Shown: one piece after another, positions 16,080 to 25,175 of the stretch
Layout of the letters: every line of letters begins with the position of its first letter
Position numbering within the stretch: the stretch's first letter is position 1
Assembly: GCA_001899685.1 (NCBI GenBank)
Contig: MKWG01000022.1
Span: 1 to 39,004 of the forward strand
DNA from: Sphingobacteriales bacterium 44-15
GTDB taxonomy: Bacteria > Bacteroidota > Bacteroidia > Chitinophagales > Chitinophagaceae
Direction of reading: 5' to 3'
DNA length: 39,004 nt
Translations under genes and position numbers: made by a program
The notes under the pieces: model-generated
The model's input: only the letters and a program-made list of their open reading frames with translations
Told to the model about the DNA's origin: nothing
The model's database searches: none

Positions 16080-17660
16080 ATGGAAGAGGGTTCATTAGTA
16101 GAATATGGAGCAAGGCGTGTGATCATCACTATCACAGCGGTTACCTGCGCACTGCTTCAGATTGTTGACACTACGATAGTAAATATAGCGCTGCCAACGA
16201 TGCAGGGCGGGCTTGGCGCCTCTCTTTCAGAGATCACCTGGGTGATCACGGCGTATGCTATAGCGAATGTTGTGGTCATGCCTATGACAAGCTGGTTGAG
16301 CCAGCAATTCGGTCGCCGTAATTATTTTGCCGGGTCTATCATTATTTTTACCGTTTGTTCTTTGCTTTGCGGAAATGCGACCACTATAACCGAGCTGATC
16401 GTCTTTCGTTTTTTGCAGGGCATAGGAGGGGGGGCGCTGCTGGTCACGGCGCAAACTATTATCACAGAAAGCTACCCTGTCGAAAAAAGAGCTATGGCGC
16501 AAACCATTTATGTGCTTGGCGTGATAGTAGGTCCCACGCTGGGACCTCCATTGGGAGGGTATATCGTGGATAATTATTCCTGGCCGTTCATTTTTTATAT
16601 CAATATACCTATCGGTATAGTCGCAACGATGCTTACTATCCAGTATATAAAAAGCCCCAGGTATGGTGAAAAGGTAAGCTCAAGGCATGTTGACTGGCTT
16701 GGGATCGGGCTGCTGACCGTTGCCGTAGGCCTTTTGCAATTCATCCTGGAAAAAGGCCAGGAGGAAGACTGGTTCAGCAGTTCACTGATCAGCATTTCGG
16801 CCGCCATTTCTTTTTTTGGCTTTTTCTTCTTTATCTGGAGAGAGCTGGTATACAAATACCCTGTTGTTGAGCTCAGGGTTTTAAGAAATGTAAACCTGTC
16901 GGTGGGCAGTATTCTGTCGTTTGTGTTAGGCTTCGGGTTGTTTGGGTCTACTTTTATTATTCCGCTCTATACCCAAACGATCATGGGATGGACTGCTTTC
17001 CAGGCAGGAATGCTCATGATACCCAGCACTGTTTTCACGGCGATCATGATGCCATTTGTGGGGAAGATGATGGAAAGAGGCGTTTCTTTCCGCCTGATGA
17101 TCACGTCCGGCATGGTCATATTTTTTATTTACAGCCTGATGGCCTATAAAGTGCTTACACCCGATACCGGCGGGGATGCTTTTTTTTGGATTTTAGTTAT
17201 CCGGGGCGTGGGGCTCGGGCTGCTGTCGGTTCCTGTTACCACTATGGCTTTGTCTACCTTGCATGGCCCGCAGATAAGCCAGGGTGCTGCACTATCAGGC
17301 ATGCTGAGGCAACTGGGCGGATCTTTTGGCGTGGCGCTCATTACCACTTATCTTACCCGGGATGTACAGTTTCACAGGGTAGACCTGATAAGCAATATTT
17401 CTTTATATAATCCTGCGGTGCAGCAAAGAATGGAGCTTCTGTCCAAAAACTTCCAGAGCAAAGGGATGGCATGGGACGCGGCTCAAAAAGCTGCTCTGCA
17501 ATTAGAAGATAATATAGTAAATGTACAGGCTACAGTTCTTTCTTATATGGATATATTTCTCTGGATCGGTGTTATGTTCCTGGTATGTGTTCCATGTGTG
17601 CTGATGCTGGTAAAAAAAGCTAAGAATAAAGTTCAGTCGCCCGAAGTTATACATGAATAA
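16080..17660 (+). CDS. DHA2-family (EmrB/QacA-like) MFS drug efflux transporter
   Basis: The 526-residue protein is a 14-helix proton-driven exporter. Signatures include motif D1 around Asp30 (LLQIVDTTIVNIALPTMQG), motif A-like SWLSQQFGRRNYF at 71-83, RFLQGIGGGALL, and motif C in helix 5, GVIVGPTLGPPLGGYIVDNY at 147-166, followed by the WPFIFYINIPIG typical of EmrB. It starts on the base after the marR stop codon. EmrB proteins in Gram-negative cells usually work with an EmrA membrane-fusion protein and a TolC-like channel, often encoded alongside; neither is here, so they are either encoded elsewhere or the pump discharges into the periplasm. Substrate range unknown. Confidence 0.93.
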   Translation: MEEGSLVEYGARRVIITITAVTCALLQIVDTTIVNIALPTMQGGLGASLSEITWVITAYAIANVVVMPMTSWLSQQFGRRNYFAGSIIIFTVCSLLCGNATTITELIVFRFLQGIGGGALLVTAQTIITESYPVEKRAMAQTIYVLGVIVGPTLGPPLGGYIVDNYSWPFIFYINIPIGIVATMLTIQYIKSPRYGEKVSSRHVDWLGIGLLTVAVGLLQFILEKGQEEDWFSSSLISISAAISFFGFFFFIWRELVYKYPVVELRVLRNVNLSVGSILSFVLGFGLFGSTFIIPLYTQTIMGWTAFQAGMLMIPSTVFTAIMMPFVGKMMERGVSFRLMITSGMVIFFIYSLMAYKVLTPDTGGDAFFWILVIRGVGLGLLSVPVTTMALSTLHGPQISQGAALSGMLRQLGGSFGVALITTYLTRDVQFHRVDLISNISLYNPAVQQRMELLSKNFQSKGMAWDAAQKAALQLEDNIVNVQATVLSYMDIFLWIGVMFLVCVPCVLMLVKKAKNKVQSPEVIHE

Positions 17661-17794
17661 CCAGGGCTGATCTTGAATGCGGGATAGTAATTATAAGCGG
17701 GAATTCAGCTCCGAGAACGTTTACGTAGTTTTTTTATTTTAATAAATTGCTGTTACGTATTTTAGGCTTCTGCTGGTATCTGAACAAAATTATA

Positions 17795-17896
17795 GGACGT
17801 ATTCCAAATTTTCGCACCATTTTCTCTCCTCTCCGCGTAGCGGAGAGGGAATTGCAGGGGTGAAGGAAAGATGCAGCGAAAATTTGGAATGCGTCC
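17795..17896. mobile_element. 102-bp MITE with 21-bp terminal inverted repeats and 8-bp target duplication
   Basis: The left end 17795-17815 (GGACGTATTCCAAAT...) and the right end 17876-17896 are inverted repeats of 21 bp with one mismatch. The element is flanked by a perfect direct repeat AAATTATA at 17787-17794 and 17897-17904, the footprint of transposition. Inside, CCTCTCCGC (17828-17836) pairs with GCGGAGAGG (17840-17848). It has no coding capacity, so a transposase elsewhere must have moved it. The 8-bp duplication and GG ends would fit families such as IS1595 or ISL3, but I cannot assign the parent. It occupies the gap between the MFS and sigma-factor genes; the rest of that gap shows nothing else. 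Confidence 0.88.
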
Positions 17897-17966
17897 AAAT
17901 TATATGCTTATATTTTTTAGTTGTATTTTTAAATAATTATTAAACCAAAGCTACAAGCTATACAAA

Positions 17967-18536
17967 TTGAAGCAATATCACAGATATTCGGATAAAGAGT
18001 TAATAGATCTTGTAGCAGAAGATAATGAGGCTGCTTTCAGGGAATTATATGAAAGGTATTACAAAAGGCTGCTTGTTTTTGCCTTTGCAAAAACTGATAA
18101 TTACGGTGATGCAGAGGAAATTGTGCAAATTGTTTTTGTAAACCTCTGGCAGAGAAGAAGCTCAATAAAACTTAAATACAGTTTTCATACCTATATTGCT
18201 GCAGTAACCAAATATGAAATTCTTGCGTTTTTTGCCAGTAAAAAAAGACAGGATACACTTAAAAAGAATGCATTCAACAGTTACAATCTCCCCGATAGTG
18301 CTCCTGGTAATTTCCTGACTTTTAATCAATTACGGGACGAAATTGAAAAAACCGTGAGGCTTCTTCCCGAGAAATGCAGGCTTGTTTTTCGTTTGAGCCG
18401 CGAAGAAGGACTGACAGAAAAAGAGATATGCCGGGCGCTTGATATAGCTCCCAAAACAGCGCAGGCACATTTGAGTAAGGCACTTCGTGTTATTCGCTCC
18501 TCTCTGAACCATATAATGCAGGCGGTTTTTTTATAG
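17967..18536 (+). CDS. ECF RNA polymerase sigma factor (SigK-like, SusCD-associated)
   Basis: The 189-residue protein has sigma region 2 at about 15-85 (NEAAFRELYERYYKRLLVFA, then DAEEIVQIVFVNLWQRR) and region 4 at about 118-180 (LLPEKCRLVFRLSREEGLTE, KEICRALDIAPKTAQAHLSK). It would direct RNA polymerase to the downstream susC locus once released by the FecR anti-sigma factor. The start is a TTG at 17967: the frame closes at a stop at 17934 with no ATG or GTG between, and homology begins within a few residues. A very strong hairpin terminator separates it from fecR, unusual for such pairs but compatible with separate control. Confidence 0.93.
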   Translation: MKQYHRYSDKELIDLVAEDNEAAFRELYERYYKRLLVFAFAKTDNYGDAEEIVQIVFVNLWQRRSSIKLKYSFHTYIAAVTKYEILAFFASKKRQDTLKKNAFNSYNLPDSAPGNFLTFNQLRDEIEKTVRLLPEKCRLVFRLSREEGLTEKEICRALDIAPKTAQAHLSKALRVIRSSLNHIMQAVFL

Positions 18537-18547
18537 TGCAGAGGGTG

Positions 18548-18609
18548 AATAGTGAATAGGCAATAGTGAATAAATTCACCATTCACTATTGCCTATTCAC
18601 TATTTTTTT
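18548..18609 (+). terminator. Strong intrinsic terminator after the ECF sigma gene
   Basis: A perfect 24-bp inverted repeat (18548-18571 with 18581-18604) with a 9-base loop runs directly into a T-run at 18603-18609. The arm is itself built of iterated 7-mers (GTGAATA, GTGAATA, GGCAATA, GTGAATA). It begins 11 bp after the sigma stop codon. Confidence 0.88.
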
Positions 18610-18667
18610 CCGGCTAAGTAAGGGTATTCCTCATTTTGCAACGCTATATTGTTAAATACATTTGTAA

Positions 18668-19690
18668 ATGCCGGCTTCCCTTACATTAGAACAAATTAAG
18701 GAGTACTCACATAAATGGCTGACCGGGACTATTACTGACGAAGAAAAGAAAGCCCTGGAACATTGGTATAACCTTCAGCCGCCTGACATTGTTGCCTGGG
18801 GTGCCGGAGGCACCGAAGCAACATTAAGAGAACAGATTTTTGACCGCATTACCGGTAACATTCGTGATATGCGCCACTTGCCGGTAGCCGGGAGGAATAA
18901 AAAACAAAACCTCCGTCTTTTGGCTGCGGCATCGGTTGTTTTATTTATTACAGCAGCATCACTATTCTTTTTCAACAACCGGGAACAATCAATAAAAACG
19001 ATCACTGCTTCCAGGGTACCGGAAAGCAGCTCCGCAAGAGCTGTATCTTATACGCGTTCTGTTACATTGCCAGACAGTAGCATTGTTGTATTAAGAGCTA
19101 ATAGTACACTGGACTATCCTGCAAAATTTGCTGACGGTAAAAGAGAGGTCAGGTTAACTGGAGAAGCGTATTTTGACATCAGGCACGACGAATCAAAGCC
19201 ATTTATAGTGTACAGCGGAGAAATAAAAACAGTGGTGCTGGGTACAGCTTTTAATATCAAAGCATATACCGACTCAAAAGACGTTACCGTTTCTGTTATG
19301 CGGGGAAAGGTAAGAGTTGAAAAAGCAACTAAGGAAATAGCTGTTTTGATACCTGATCAGCAGGTAACCTGCAATACATCAGCAATGGCAGCAGTTACTG
19401 TACCCTCTCATGTGAATGCCGCTTCCATTATAACAGACTGGGCCAAGCAGGATATGGTTTTTGAAGACCTTTCCTTTCAGACAACAGCCAACCTGCTATC
19501 CCGGCGATATGCTGTTATGATTGATTTCAAAAATGCTGCACTGGCCCAATGTACCATTAGAGCTTTTTTTAACGGCACCGAAACGCTTGATAAAGTATTG
19601 AAGGACTTATGCCTGATCAGTAATGCCACATACACCCGCACAGACGATGGTAAAATTGTGATAGATGGTGAAGGGTGTCGTAATCATTAG
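18668..19690 (+). CDS. FecR-family anti-sigma factor
   Basis: A 340-residue single-pass inner-membrane protein that holds the ECF sigma factor and receives the signal from the STN domain of the downstream SusC. The cytoplasmic part is 1-80, the membrane helix about 82-102 (LRLLAAASVVLFITAASLFF), the FecR domain about 125-220 (VTLPDSSIVVLRANSTLDYP, GEAYFDIRHDESKPFIVYSG, VLGTAFNIKAY) and the C-terminal DUF4974 about 265-335. Odd point: a good promoter match (TTTTG at 18634-18638, 18 bases, TACATTTG at 18657-18664) ends only 3 bp before the ATG, so a transcript from it would be leaderless or start inside the gene; this may be coincidence. SusC follows after 140 bp. Confidence 0.94.
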   Translation: MPASLTLEQIKEYSHKWLTGTITDEEKKALEHWYNLQPPDIVAWGAGGTEATLREQIFDRITGNIRDMRHLPVAGRNKKQNLRLLAAASVVLFITAASLFFFNNREQSIKTITASRVPESSSARAVSYTRSVTLPDSSIVVLRANSTLDYPAKFADGKREVRLTGEAYFDIRHDESKPFIVYSGEIKTVVLGTAFNIKAYTDSKDVTVSVMRGKVRVEKATKEIAVLIPDQQVTCNTSAMAAVTVPSHVNAASIITDWAKQDMVFEDLSFQTTANLLSRRYAVMIDFKNAALAQCTIRAFFNGTETLDKVLKDLCLISNATYTRTDDGKIVIDGEGCRNH

Positions 19691-19766
19691 AAAAAGAGTT
19701 AATAAACATAAAACAGACTGCTAAATGAATTACTCAAACTCTCCCCCCATGCATATATAAATAAAA

Positions 19767-19796
19767 CCCCTCCGCCGTAGGAAGCAATGAGAGGGG
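19767..19796 (+). promoter_or_regulatory. Hairpin in the fecR-susC gap
   Basis: CCCCTC (19767-19772) pairs with GAGGGG (19791-19796). There is no U-tract, so it may be a processing or stability element or a weak attenuator between fecR and the highly expressed susC. The role is inference. Confidence 0.35.
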
Positions 19797-19830
19797 CTGT
19801 TTAAAACAATCATCTAACTATTTTAAACTT

Positions 19831-22800
19831 ATGCAAGTTATGCAAAAAACAACTGCTTTTTGTGATTTTCGCCAATATACATACAATAGGGCGAGACGGC
19901 ATCATTTAAACGTTCGCTTTGTTATGAAAGTAAGTGTGGCTATCGTGGTCTTTTTGACAACTTCTGTTCAATTATTGCTGGCGAATGGCGGATTTGGCCA
20001 AACAATAGAAGATAAAAAGATCTCCCTTGAACTTCACGATACACCATTAAGAATTGCATTAAACAGAATCGAGCAGGTCTCAGGTTTCAGGGTGGCATAC
20101 ATACTGGAGCAGGTATCAAAATATAAGTCGGTCAATCTTCCTAAAGAAACAAGGTCGGTGGCAGCGACGCTGAATTTAATTTTAACAGACACCAGACTCG
20201 ATTACAAGCAGGATAATAATACTATCCTGATATTTCCCCAGGCAAAAGAAGATCAGGCTGACATCGCTGGCACAATTAAGACAGATGCTGCTGTTATTAA
20301 AGGAATGGTTTCTGATGAAGACGGTAAGCCATTATCCGGGGTTTCTGTATATGTGAAAGGCGATCCGTCAATTGGGACAGTTACGGACGCAAAGGGTAAT
20401 TATTCACTTGAGGTTCCCGGTAATGCTACAACGCTTGTCTACTCGTTTGTGGGTACTGAAACCAAGGAAGTAACTATCGTCTCCGGACAAACAGTGATCA
20501 ACGTTTCTCTTAAAGCTGTGGTGCAGCAACAGGAAGAAGTAGTAGTAGTGGGATACGGCTCTCAAAAAAGAAGGAACGTTACAGGCGCCGTAGCAAGTGT
20601 TAGCGGGAAAGAGCTGCAACGCAGCCCGGCGCTTAATGTAGCTAACAACTTAGGGGGCCTGGTGCCGGGGGTGATCACTAAGCTGCCCTCAGGTGAGCCG
20701 GGAAGAGATAACCCGAACCTGTTGATCCGCGGGCGGAATACAACCGGCAACAACGATCCTTTAGTTGTGGTAGATGGCATACAGGGCGTGTCCGGCTGGC
20801 AACGCATTAATCCAAATGACATTGAATCTATCTCAGTATTAAAAGACGCTTCTGCTGCTATTTATGGTTCAAGAGCTGCCAATGGCGTTATTCTTATCAC
20901 AACAAAAAGAGGCTCATCAGGCAAACCTGTAATCAGTTATTCTTACAACCAGGCCCTTACCCAGCCAACCAGGATACCTAAAATGGCAAACTCCGCAGAT
21001 TTTGCAGGTTATGTTAACCAGTTGGATGCAGAGGCAGGACAAACGCCCCGGTATTCGGAGGAAGATATCCGGAAATTCCGGGATGGCACTGATCCTAATT
21101 ATATCAGTGAAGACTGGTATGGAACGGTTTTAAAAAGAACCAGCTACCAAAGCCAGCATAATCTGAGTGTAAGAGGGGGAAATGATAATGTAAAGTATTC
21201 TGTTTCAGGATCTTATAGCAATGAAGGCAGCATATTTAAAAACGGCAGCCTTAACTATAAAACATATGCCATCCGGAGCAATGTGGATGTAAAGGTCAGT
21301 AAATACTTAAAAGTGGGTGTAGACCTGAACGGTTCATTATATAACGGAAATTATCCTGCTTATAGTACCGCTGCTACTTTCGCAGCGCTTAAACAGGTGC
21401 CGTTTGTACCGGTGTTCTGGCCCAACGGGCTACCATCGGGAGGGATAGAGAATGGCGGTAATCCCGGGGTGATGGGTACCGCTCTTACCGGGAATGACAA
21501 TGTAAAAACATTTGGCTTCATTTCTAAAGGCTCATTTGACCTGACCATTCCGTGGGTGAAGGGTTTAGGCGTTGATGGCTATTTTGCCTATAGCAACACA
21601 ATGGTACTGGAGAAAAACTGGCAAACACCGTGGACGGTGTACGATTATGATAAGGGAACGGATACGTATATCCCCAAGTTGGGAGGAGGCATCTTAGCGC
21701 CTCAGCTTACCCAGTCATATTCCGGATCGCCAAGTACATTGATCAATCTCCGCTTAAAATACGGAGTAAAGATCAATGATCACGATCTGAATACATTTAT
21801 TGCCGTAGAGCAGTCCAACAGCATCTCAAGCAGTTTCAGTGCATTTAGGAAAAATTATGTTTCAACTACTATAGATGAATTGTTTGCCGGCAGCCTGGTA
21901 GATCAGGCAACCAACGGATCAAGGTCAGAAAGTGGCAGGGAAAATCTTTTCGGGCGTATCAGCTACGGGTTTAAAGACAAATATTTAGCGGACTTCAATT
22001 TCAGGTATGACGGATCCTCGAATTTCCCAAAAGGAAAACAATGGGGCTTTTTCCCGGGAGCCTCTGTGGCCTGGCGCATTTCCCAGGAAAATTTTATGAT
22101 CAACAGCAATGTTGTAAGCGACCTGAAGCTGCGGGCATCTGTAGGAACGATGGGTAATGATGCCATTGCTGCTTTCCAGGACCTGAGATTATACACGCTT
22201 GGTAATACCGGTATGAGTTTCGGAACGCCCATGGTCGCCTCAAACGGATTAGTGGCTAATGTCACCCCTAACCCCAATATCACCTGGGAGGTGGCTACTA
22301 CCCAGAATATCGGGCTGGATGCCAGCTTATGGAACGGGCTGTTTGGCTTAACTGTTGATGTATTCAAACAAAAAAGATCCAACATCCTGGCAAAGAGGGA
22401 CCTGGCAGTTCCCACTTACACCGGTCTGTCCCTTCCCAATGAAAATATAGGCATTGTAGAAAATAAGGGAATTGAGCTCGAAGTAAGTCATAGAAAAGTA
22501 CTGAGAGACTTTTCCTGGCGGGTAGCTGCAAATTTCTCTTATTCACATAATAATGTAGTTTATATCAGTGAAGCGCAAAATGTAGCTGCATGGAAAAAAT
22601 TAGAAGGTCATGTTGTAGGAGCGACTCAGTATTATCATGCTATCGGGATATTCAGAACACAGGATGAGGTTGACAAGGCGCCGGTTTATGCCGGCACAAA
22701 AGTAGGTGACCTTCAATATGAAGACAAGGATGGTGATGGCAAGATCACGGCCAATGACATGTACACCATGGATAAGACCAATACGCCGGAGATCATGATG

Positions 22801-23268
22801 GGGCTCAATTTATCTGCAAGCTATAAGAACTTTTCCCTATGGGCCAATTTTGCGGGTGCAAGCAATGTATGGCAATATTATCATGTTAATGCCAGGATCG
22901 CCGTCAGCCAGCTTGAGGATGTGATTTTAAACAGGTATACTCCCGGCAGCATGGATTCAAAGCTTCCGCGGCTACCCACACTGGAGTCTGGAGGACCGGC
23001 TGCCGGAGGAGAGGTTGACGGGCTTTATTCCGACTTCTGGTTAAGAAACTCTACGTATGTACGTTTAAAAACACTGGAATTATCCTATAATCTCCGGGCT
23101 GATTTCCTTAACAGGTTAAACATCCGGTCGCTGAGGTTTTATCTTAATGGGCAGAATCTTTTCACCATAGACAATGTGAAGTGGGCTGATCCTGAAAATA
23201 CCTCTATTTCAGAGGCATATTATCCCCAGAGCAAAATTTACAATTTAGGGCTTAACCTCACATTTTAA
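19831..23268 (+). CDS. SusC/RagA-like TonB-dependent transporter with STN signalling domain
   Basis: This 1145-residue outer-membrane channel belongs to the FecR-regulated class. After a long basic n-region and signal helix (about 33-52) come an STN domain (about 63-136: ISLELHDTPLRIALNRIEQV, ATLNLILTDTRLDY), a carboxypeptidase-regulatory-like domain (156-228: IKGMVSDEDGKPLSGVSVYV), a TonB-box-like EEVVVVGYGSQKRRNVTGAV at 235-254, the plug (NLLIRGRNTTGNNDPLVVVDG) and a barrel ending in LNLTF. A DKDGDGKITANDMY segment near 969-982 is typical of these barrels. The STN domain would touch FecR in the periplasm when substrate binds. ATG 19840 is an alternative start three codons in. SusD follows after 10 bp. 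Confidence 0.96.
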   Translation: MQVMQKTTAFCDFRQYTYNRARRHHLNVRFVMKVSVAIVVFLTTSVQLLLANGGFGQTIEDKKISLELHDTPLRIALNRIEQVSGFRVAYILEQVSKYKSVNLPKETRSVAATLNLILTDTRLDYKQDNNTILIFPQAKEDQADIAGTIKTDAAVIKGMVSDEDGKPLSGVSVYVKGDPSIGTVTDAKGNYSLEVPGNATTLVYSFVGTETKEVTIVSGQTVINVSLKAVVQQQEEVVVVGYGSQKRRNVTGAVASVSGKELQRSPALNVANNLGGLVPGVITKLPSGEPGRDNPNLLIRGRNTTGNNDPLVVVDGIQGVSGWQRINPNDIESISVLKDASAAIYGSRAANGVILITTKRGSSGKPVISYSYNQALTQPTRIPKMANSADFAGYVNQLDAEAGQTPRYSEEDIRKFRDGTDPNYISEDWYGTVLKRTSYQSQHNLSVRGGNDNVKYSVSGSYSNEGSIFKNGSLNYKTYAIRSNVDVKVSKYLKVGVDLNGSLYNGNYPAYSTAATFAALKQVPFVPVFWPNGLPSGGIENGGNPGVMGTALTGNDNVKTFGFISKGSFDLTIPWVKGLGVDGYFAYSNTMVLEKNWQTPWTVYDYDKGTDTYIPKLGGGILAPQLTQSYSGSPSTLINLRLKYGVKINDHDLNTFIAVEQSNSISSSFSAFRKNYVSTTIDELFAGSLVDQATNGSRSESGRENLFGRISYGFKDKYLADFNFRYDGSSNFPKGKQWGFFPGASVAWRISQENFMINSNVVSDLKLRASVGTMGNDAIAAFQDLRLYTLGNTGMSFGTPMVASNGLVANVTPNPNITWEVATTQNIGLDASLWNGLFGLTVDVFKQKRSNILAKRDLAVPTYTGLSLPNENIGIVENKGIELEVSHRKVLRDFSWRVAANFSYSHNNVVYISEAQNVAAWKKLEGHVVGATQYYHAIGIFRTQDEVDKAPVYAGTKVGDLQYEDKDGDGKITANDMYTMDKTNTPEIMMGLNLSASYKNFSLWANFAGASNVWQYYHVNARIAVSQLEDVILNRYTPGSMDSKLPRLPTLESGGPAAGGEVDGLYSDFWLRNSTYVRLKTLELSYNLRADFLNRLNIRSLRFYLNGQNLFTIDNVKWADPENTSISEAYYPQSKIYNLGLNLTF

Positions 23269-23278
23269 AATTGATATC

Positions 23279-24958
23279 ATGAAACGCAATAATACTATTT
23301 TAATCATACAACAAAAGTTGCCTTTTGTCTGCAGCTTTGCTGTGATCTTTTCGGCGGTCTTTATATGTTCCTGTACTAAGAATGTTCTTGATAAGACGCC
23401 TGCTTCGAGCTATACCGACGATGCAGTATGGAAATCTACTAATTTGATCACAGCCTTTGTAGATAACACGTACAGGGTAATGCCTACAGGATATACCTAT
23501 CGTTCGCTTAAGCTGGCTACATTAACTGACGAGATTTACAGGAGAGGCGGAGGGAACAATGTGGCGAATGCAGGGAATGTAACGGCAGCCGCACTGGGAA
23601 TGCTTGATTTTTGGGTATCGCCTAATGGGTACAGCTATTGGCCCGTCATCACCAACTGCAACATTTTTTTTAAAAATATTGAAGCTGCACCTGTTGAGGA
23701 ATCATTAAAAAAGAGGATGACCGGTGAAATGAAATTTCTGAGAGCTTATGCATATTTCAACCTGGTTTCCTTCTTTGGAGGTGTGCCGTTAATTACCAGC
23801 CCTTTCAACCTGACCGATGATTTTAACCTGCCAAGGAACACTTATGATGAATGTATGGATTTTGTCGTTAAGGAATTTGATGCTGCTGCTGATTTATTAC
23901 CGCTTACGTATGCCGCTAAAGACCTGGGAAGACTTACCAAAGGAGCAGCCCTTGCTGCAAAATCCAGGGCATTGTTGTATATGGCGAGCCCGTTGAATAA
24001 TCCCTCAAACGCTACTGAAAAGTGGGAAGCCGCAGCAAAAGCTGCAAAAGCCGTAATTGATCTGAATGTTTATTCCTTATTTCCCAGTTATAAAGATCAG
24101 TTCCTGGTAGAAAATTCATACAACCCCGAAGCTATCTGGACACGACCCTATAATTATTCTGTTTCTTCTGAGGGTACCTATCTTGAATTGCAGTTGTATC
24201 CCAATGGATACAGCGGATTTGGCCAGGTTGCTCCCTATCACAATATAGTTGACTCTTTTGAAATGATAAGTGGTAAACTTCCCAAAGATGATCCCTCCTA
24301 TGATCCGCAAAATCCTTATGTTAACCGGGATCCCCGCTTTTATGCAACTATTTTGTATGATGGCGCTCCGTTTAAAGGCAGGGAAGTAGAGACGTTCATT
24401 CCGGGTGGAAAGGATTCAAGAGAAGGACCTATTTCAAGCTGGAATGCTACAGAGACAGGTTATTATGTAAGAAAATTTATCGAGGAATCAATTACCGATC
24501 CAAGTACAACTAACCAGGGTAACCAATCCTGGATATTCTTCAGGTATGCTGAAATTTTATTAAATTATGCTGAAGCAGAATATTTTCTTGGCGAAGAGGC
24601 TACTGCAAGAGACTACGTCAACATGGTAAGGAGCAGGCCAGGTGTGCAAATGCCTGCAATAACCGAAGGAGGTGCACAATTGCTTACCAGGATACAGCAC
24701 GAACGCCAGATTGAATTATGTTTTGAAGATCACCGGTATTTTGATGTCCGCCGCTGGAAGATTGCGCCGGTTGCACTTAATGTTCTTCCTAAGAGAATGG
24801 ATATCGTCAAAGATCCTGTTACAGGAAAAAAGACATATACTGTAAATACAATGGAGAACTTCACCTTTGGCTTTACAGATAAAAATTATTTATTGCCAAT
24901 ACCCCGGTCGGAAATTGATAAAAATCCACAATTGGCACAGAACCCGGGGTATGATTAA
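23279..24958 (+). CDS. SusD/RagB-family nutrient-binding lipoprotein
   Basis: The 559-residue partner of the preceding SusC. The lipoprotein signal ends at VFICSC with the acylated Cys at 32, followed by TKNVLDKTPASSYTDDAVWK. SusD_N-like (Pfam SusD-like_3) and C-terminal RagB/SusD regions are recognisable: MTGEMKFLRAYAYFNLVSFF with GGVPLI after it, AALAAKSRALLYMASPLNNP, WIFFRYAEILLNYAEAEYFL, and IQHERQIELCFEDHRYFDVRRW near the end. All are standard SusD elements and the length is typical. It starts 10 bp after susC, in one operon. Ligand unknown; the esterases and oxidoreductase encoded downstream suggest an esterified carbohydrate. Confidence 0.96.
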   Translation: MKRNNTILIIQQKLPFVCSFAVIFSAVFICSCTKNVLDKTPASSYTDDAVWKSTNLITAFVDNTYRVMPTGYTYRSLKLATLTDEIYRRGGGNNVANAGNVTAAALGMLDFWVSPNGYSYWPVITNCNIFFKNIEAAPVEESLKKRMTGEMKFLRAYAYFNLVSFFGGVPLITSPFNLTDDFNLPRNTYDECMDFVVKEFDAAADLLPLTYAAKDLGRLTKGAALAAKSRALLYMASPLNNPSNATEKWEAAAKAAKAVIDLNVYSLFPSYKDQFLVENSYNPEAIWTRPYNYSVSSEGTYLELQLYPNGYSGFGQVAPYHNIVDSFEMISGKLPKDDPSYDPQNPYVNRDPRFYATILYDGAPFKGREVETFIPGGKDSREGPISSWNATETGYYVRKFIEESITDPSTTNQGNQSWIFFRYAEILLNYAEAEYFLGEEATARDYVNMVRSRPGVQMPAITEGGAQLLTRIQHERQIELCFEDHRYFDVRRWKIAPVALNVLPKRMDIVKDPVTGKKTYTVNTMENFTFGFTDKNYLLPIPRSEIDKNPQLAQNPGYD

Positions 24959-24970
24959 CAGTTTCCCGTT

Positions 24971-24989
24971 ATAGCATTATTAATGCTAT
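24971..24989. other. 19-bp palindrome after susD
   Basis: ATAGCATTA and TAATGCTAT flank a single T, and GTTTC/GAAAC outside could extend the stem with a bulge. It begins 12 bp after the susD stop and could mark the 3' end of the susCD transcript or protect it. No U-tract. Confidence 0.45.
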
Positions 24990-25061
24990 GAAACGACCGG
25001 TATACATAAATCGACATATAGTACCATGTCAACAATAATTTTTCGTGTTTCTTTATGAGAG

Positions 25062-25096
25062 GTGAGACGATAAATGTGAGACCCTCACATTTATCG
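25062..25096. repeat. GTGAGA-type intergenic hairpin, member 3
   Basis: CGATAAATGTGAG (25068-25080) pairs perfectly with CTCACATTTATCG (25084-25096) across a 3-base loop. 25062-25088 matches 15473-15499 with two mismatches. A second small hairpin (CCTGCC..GGCAGG, about 25100-25120) follows at once. Neither has a U-tract. Confidence 0.75.
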
Positions 25097-25175
25097 CCTG
25101 CCTGCCATGCCTACGGCAGGTAAACCGGTAGGCAAGTCTGCCGTTTGACATAACACCAGGTTCTAATACATTAAA

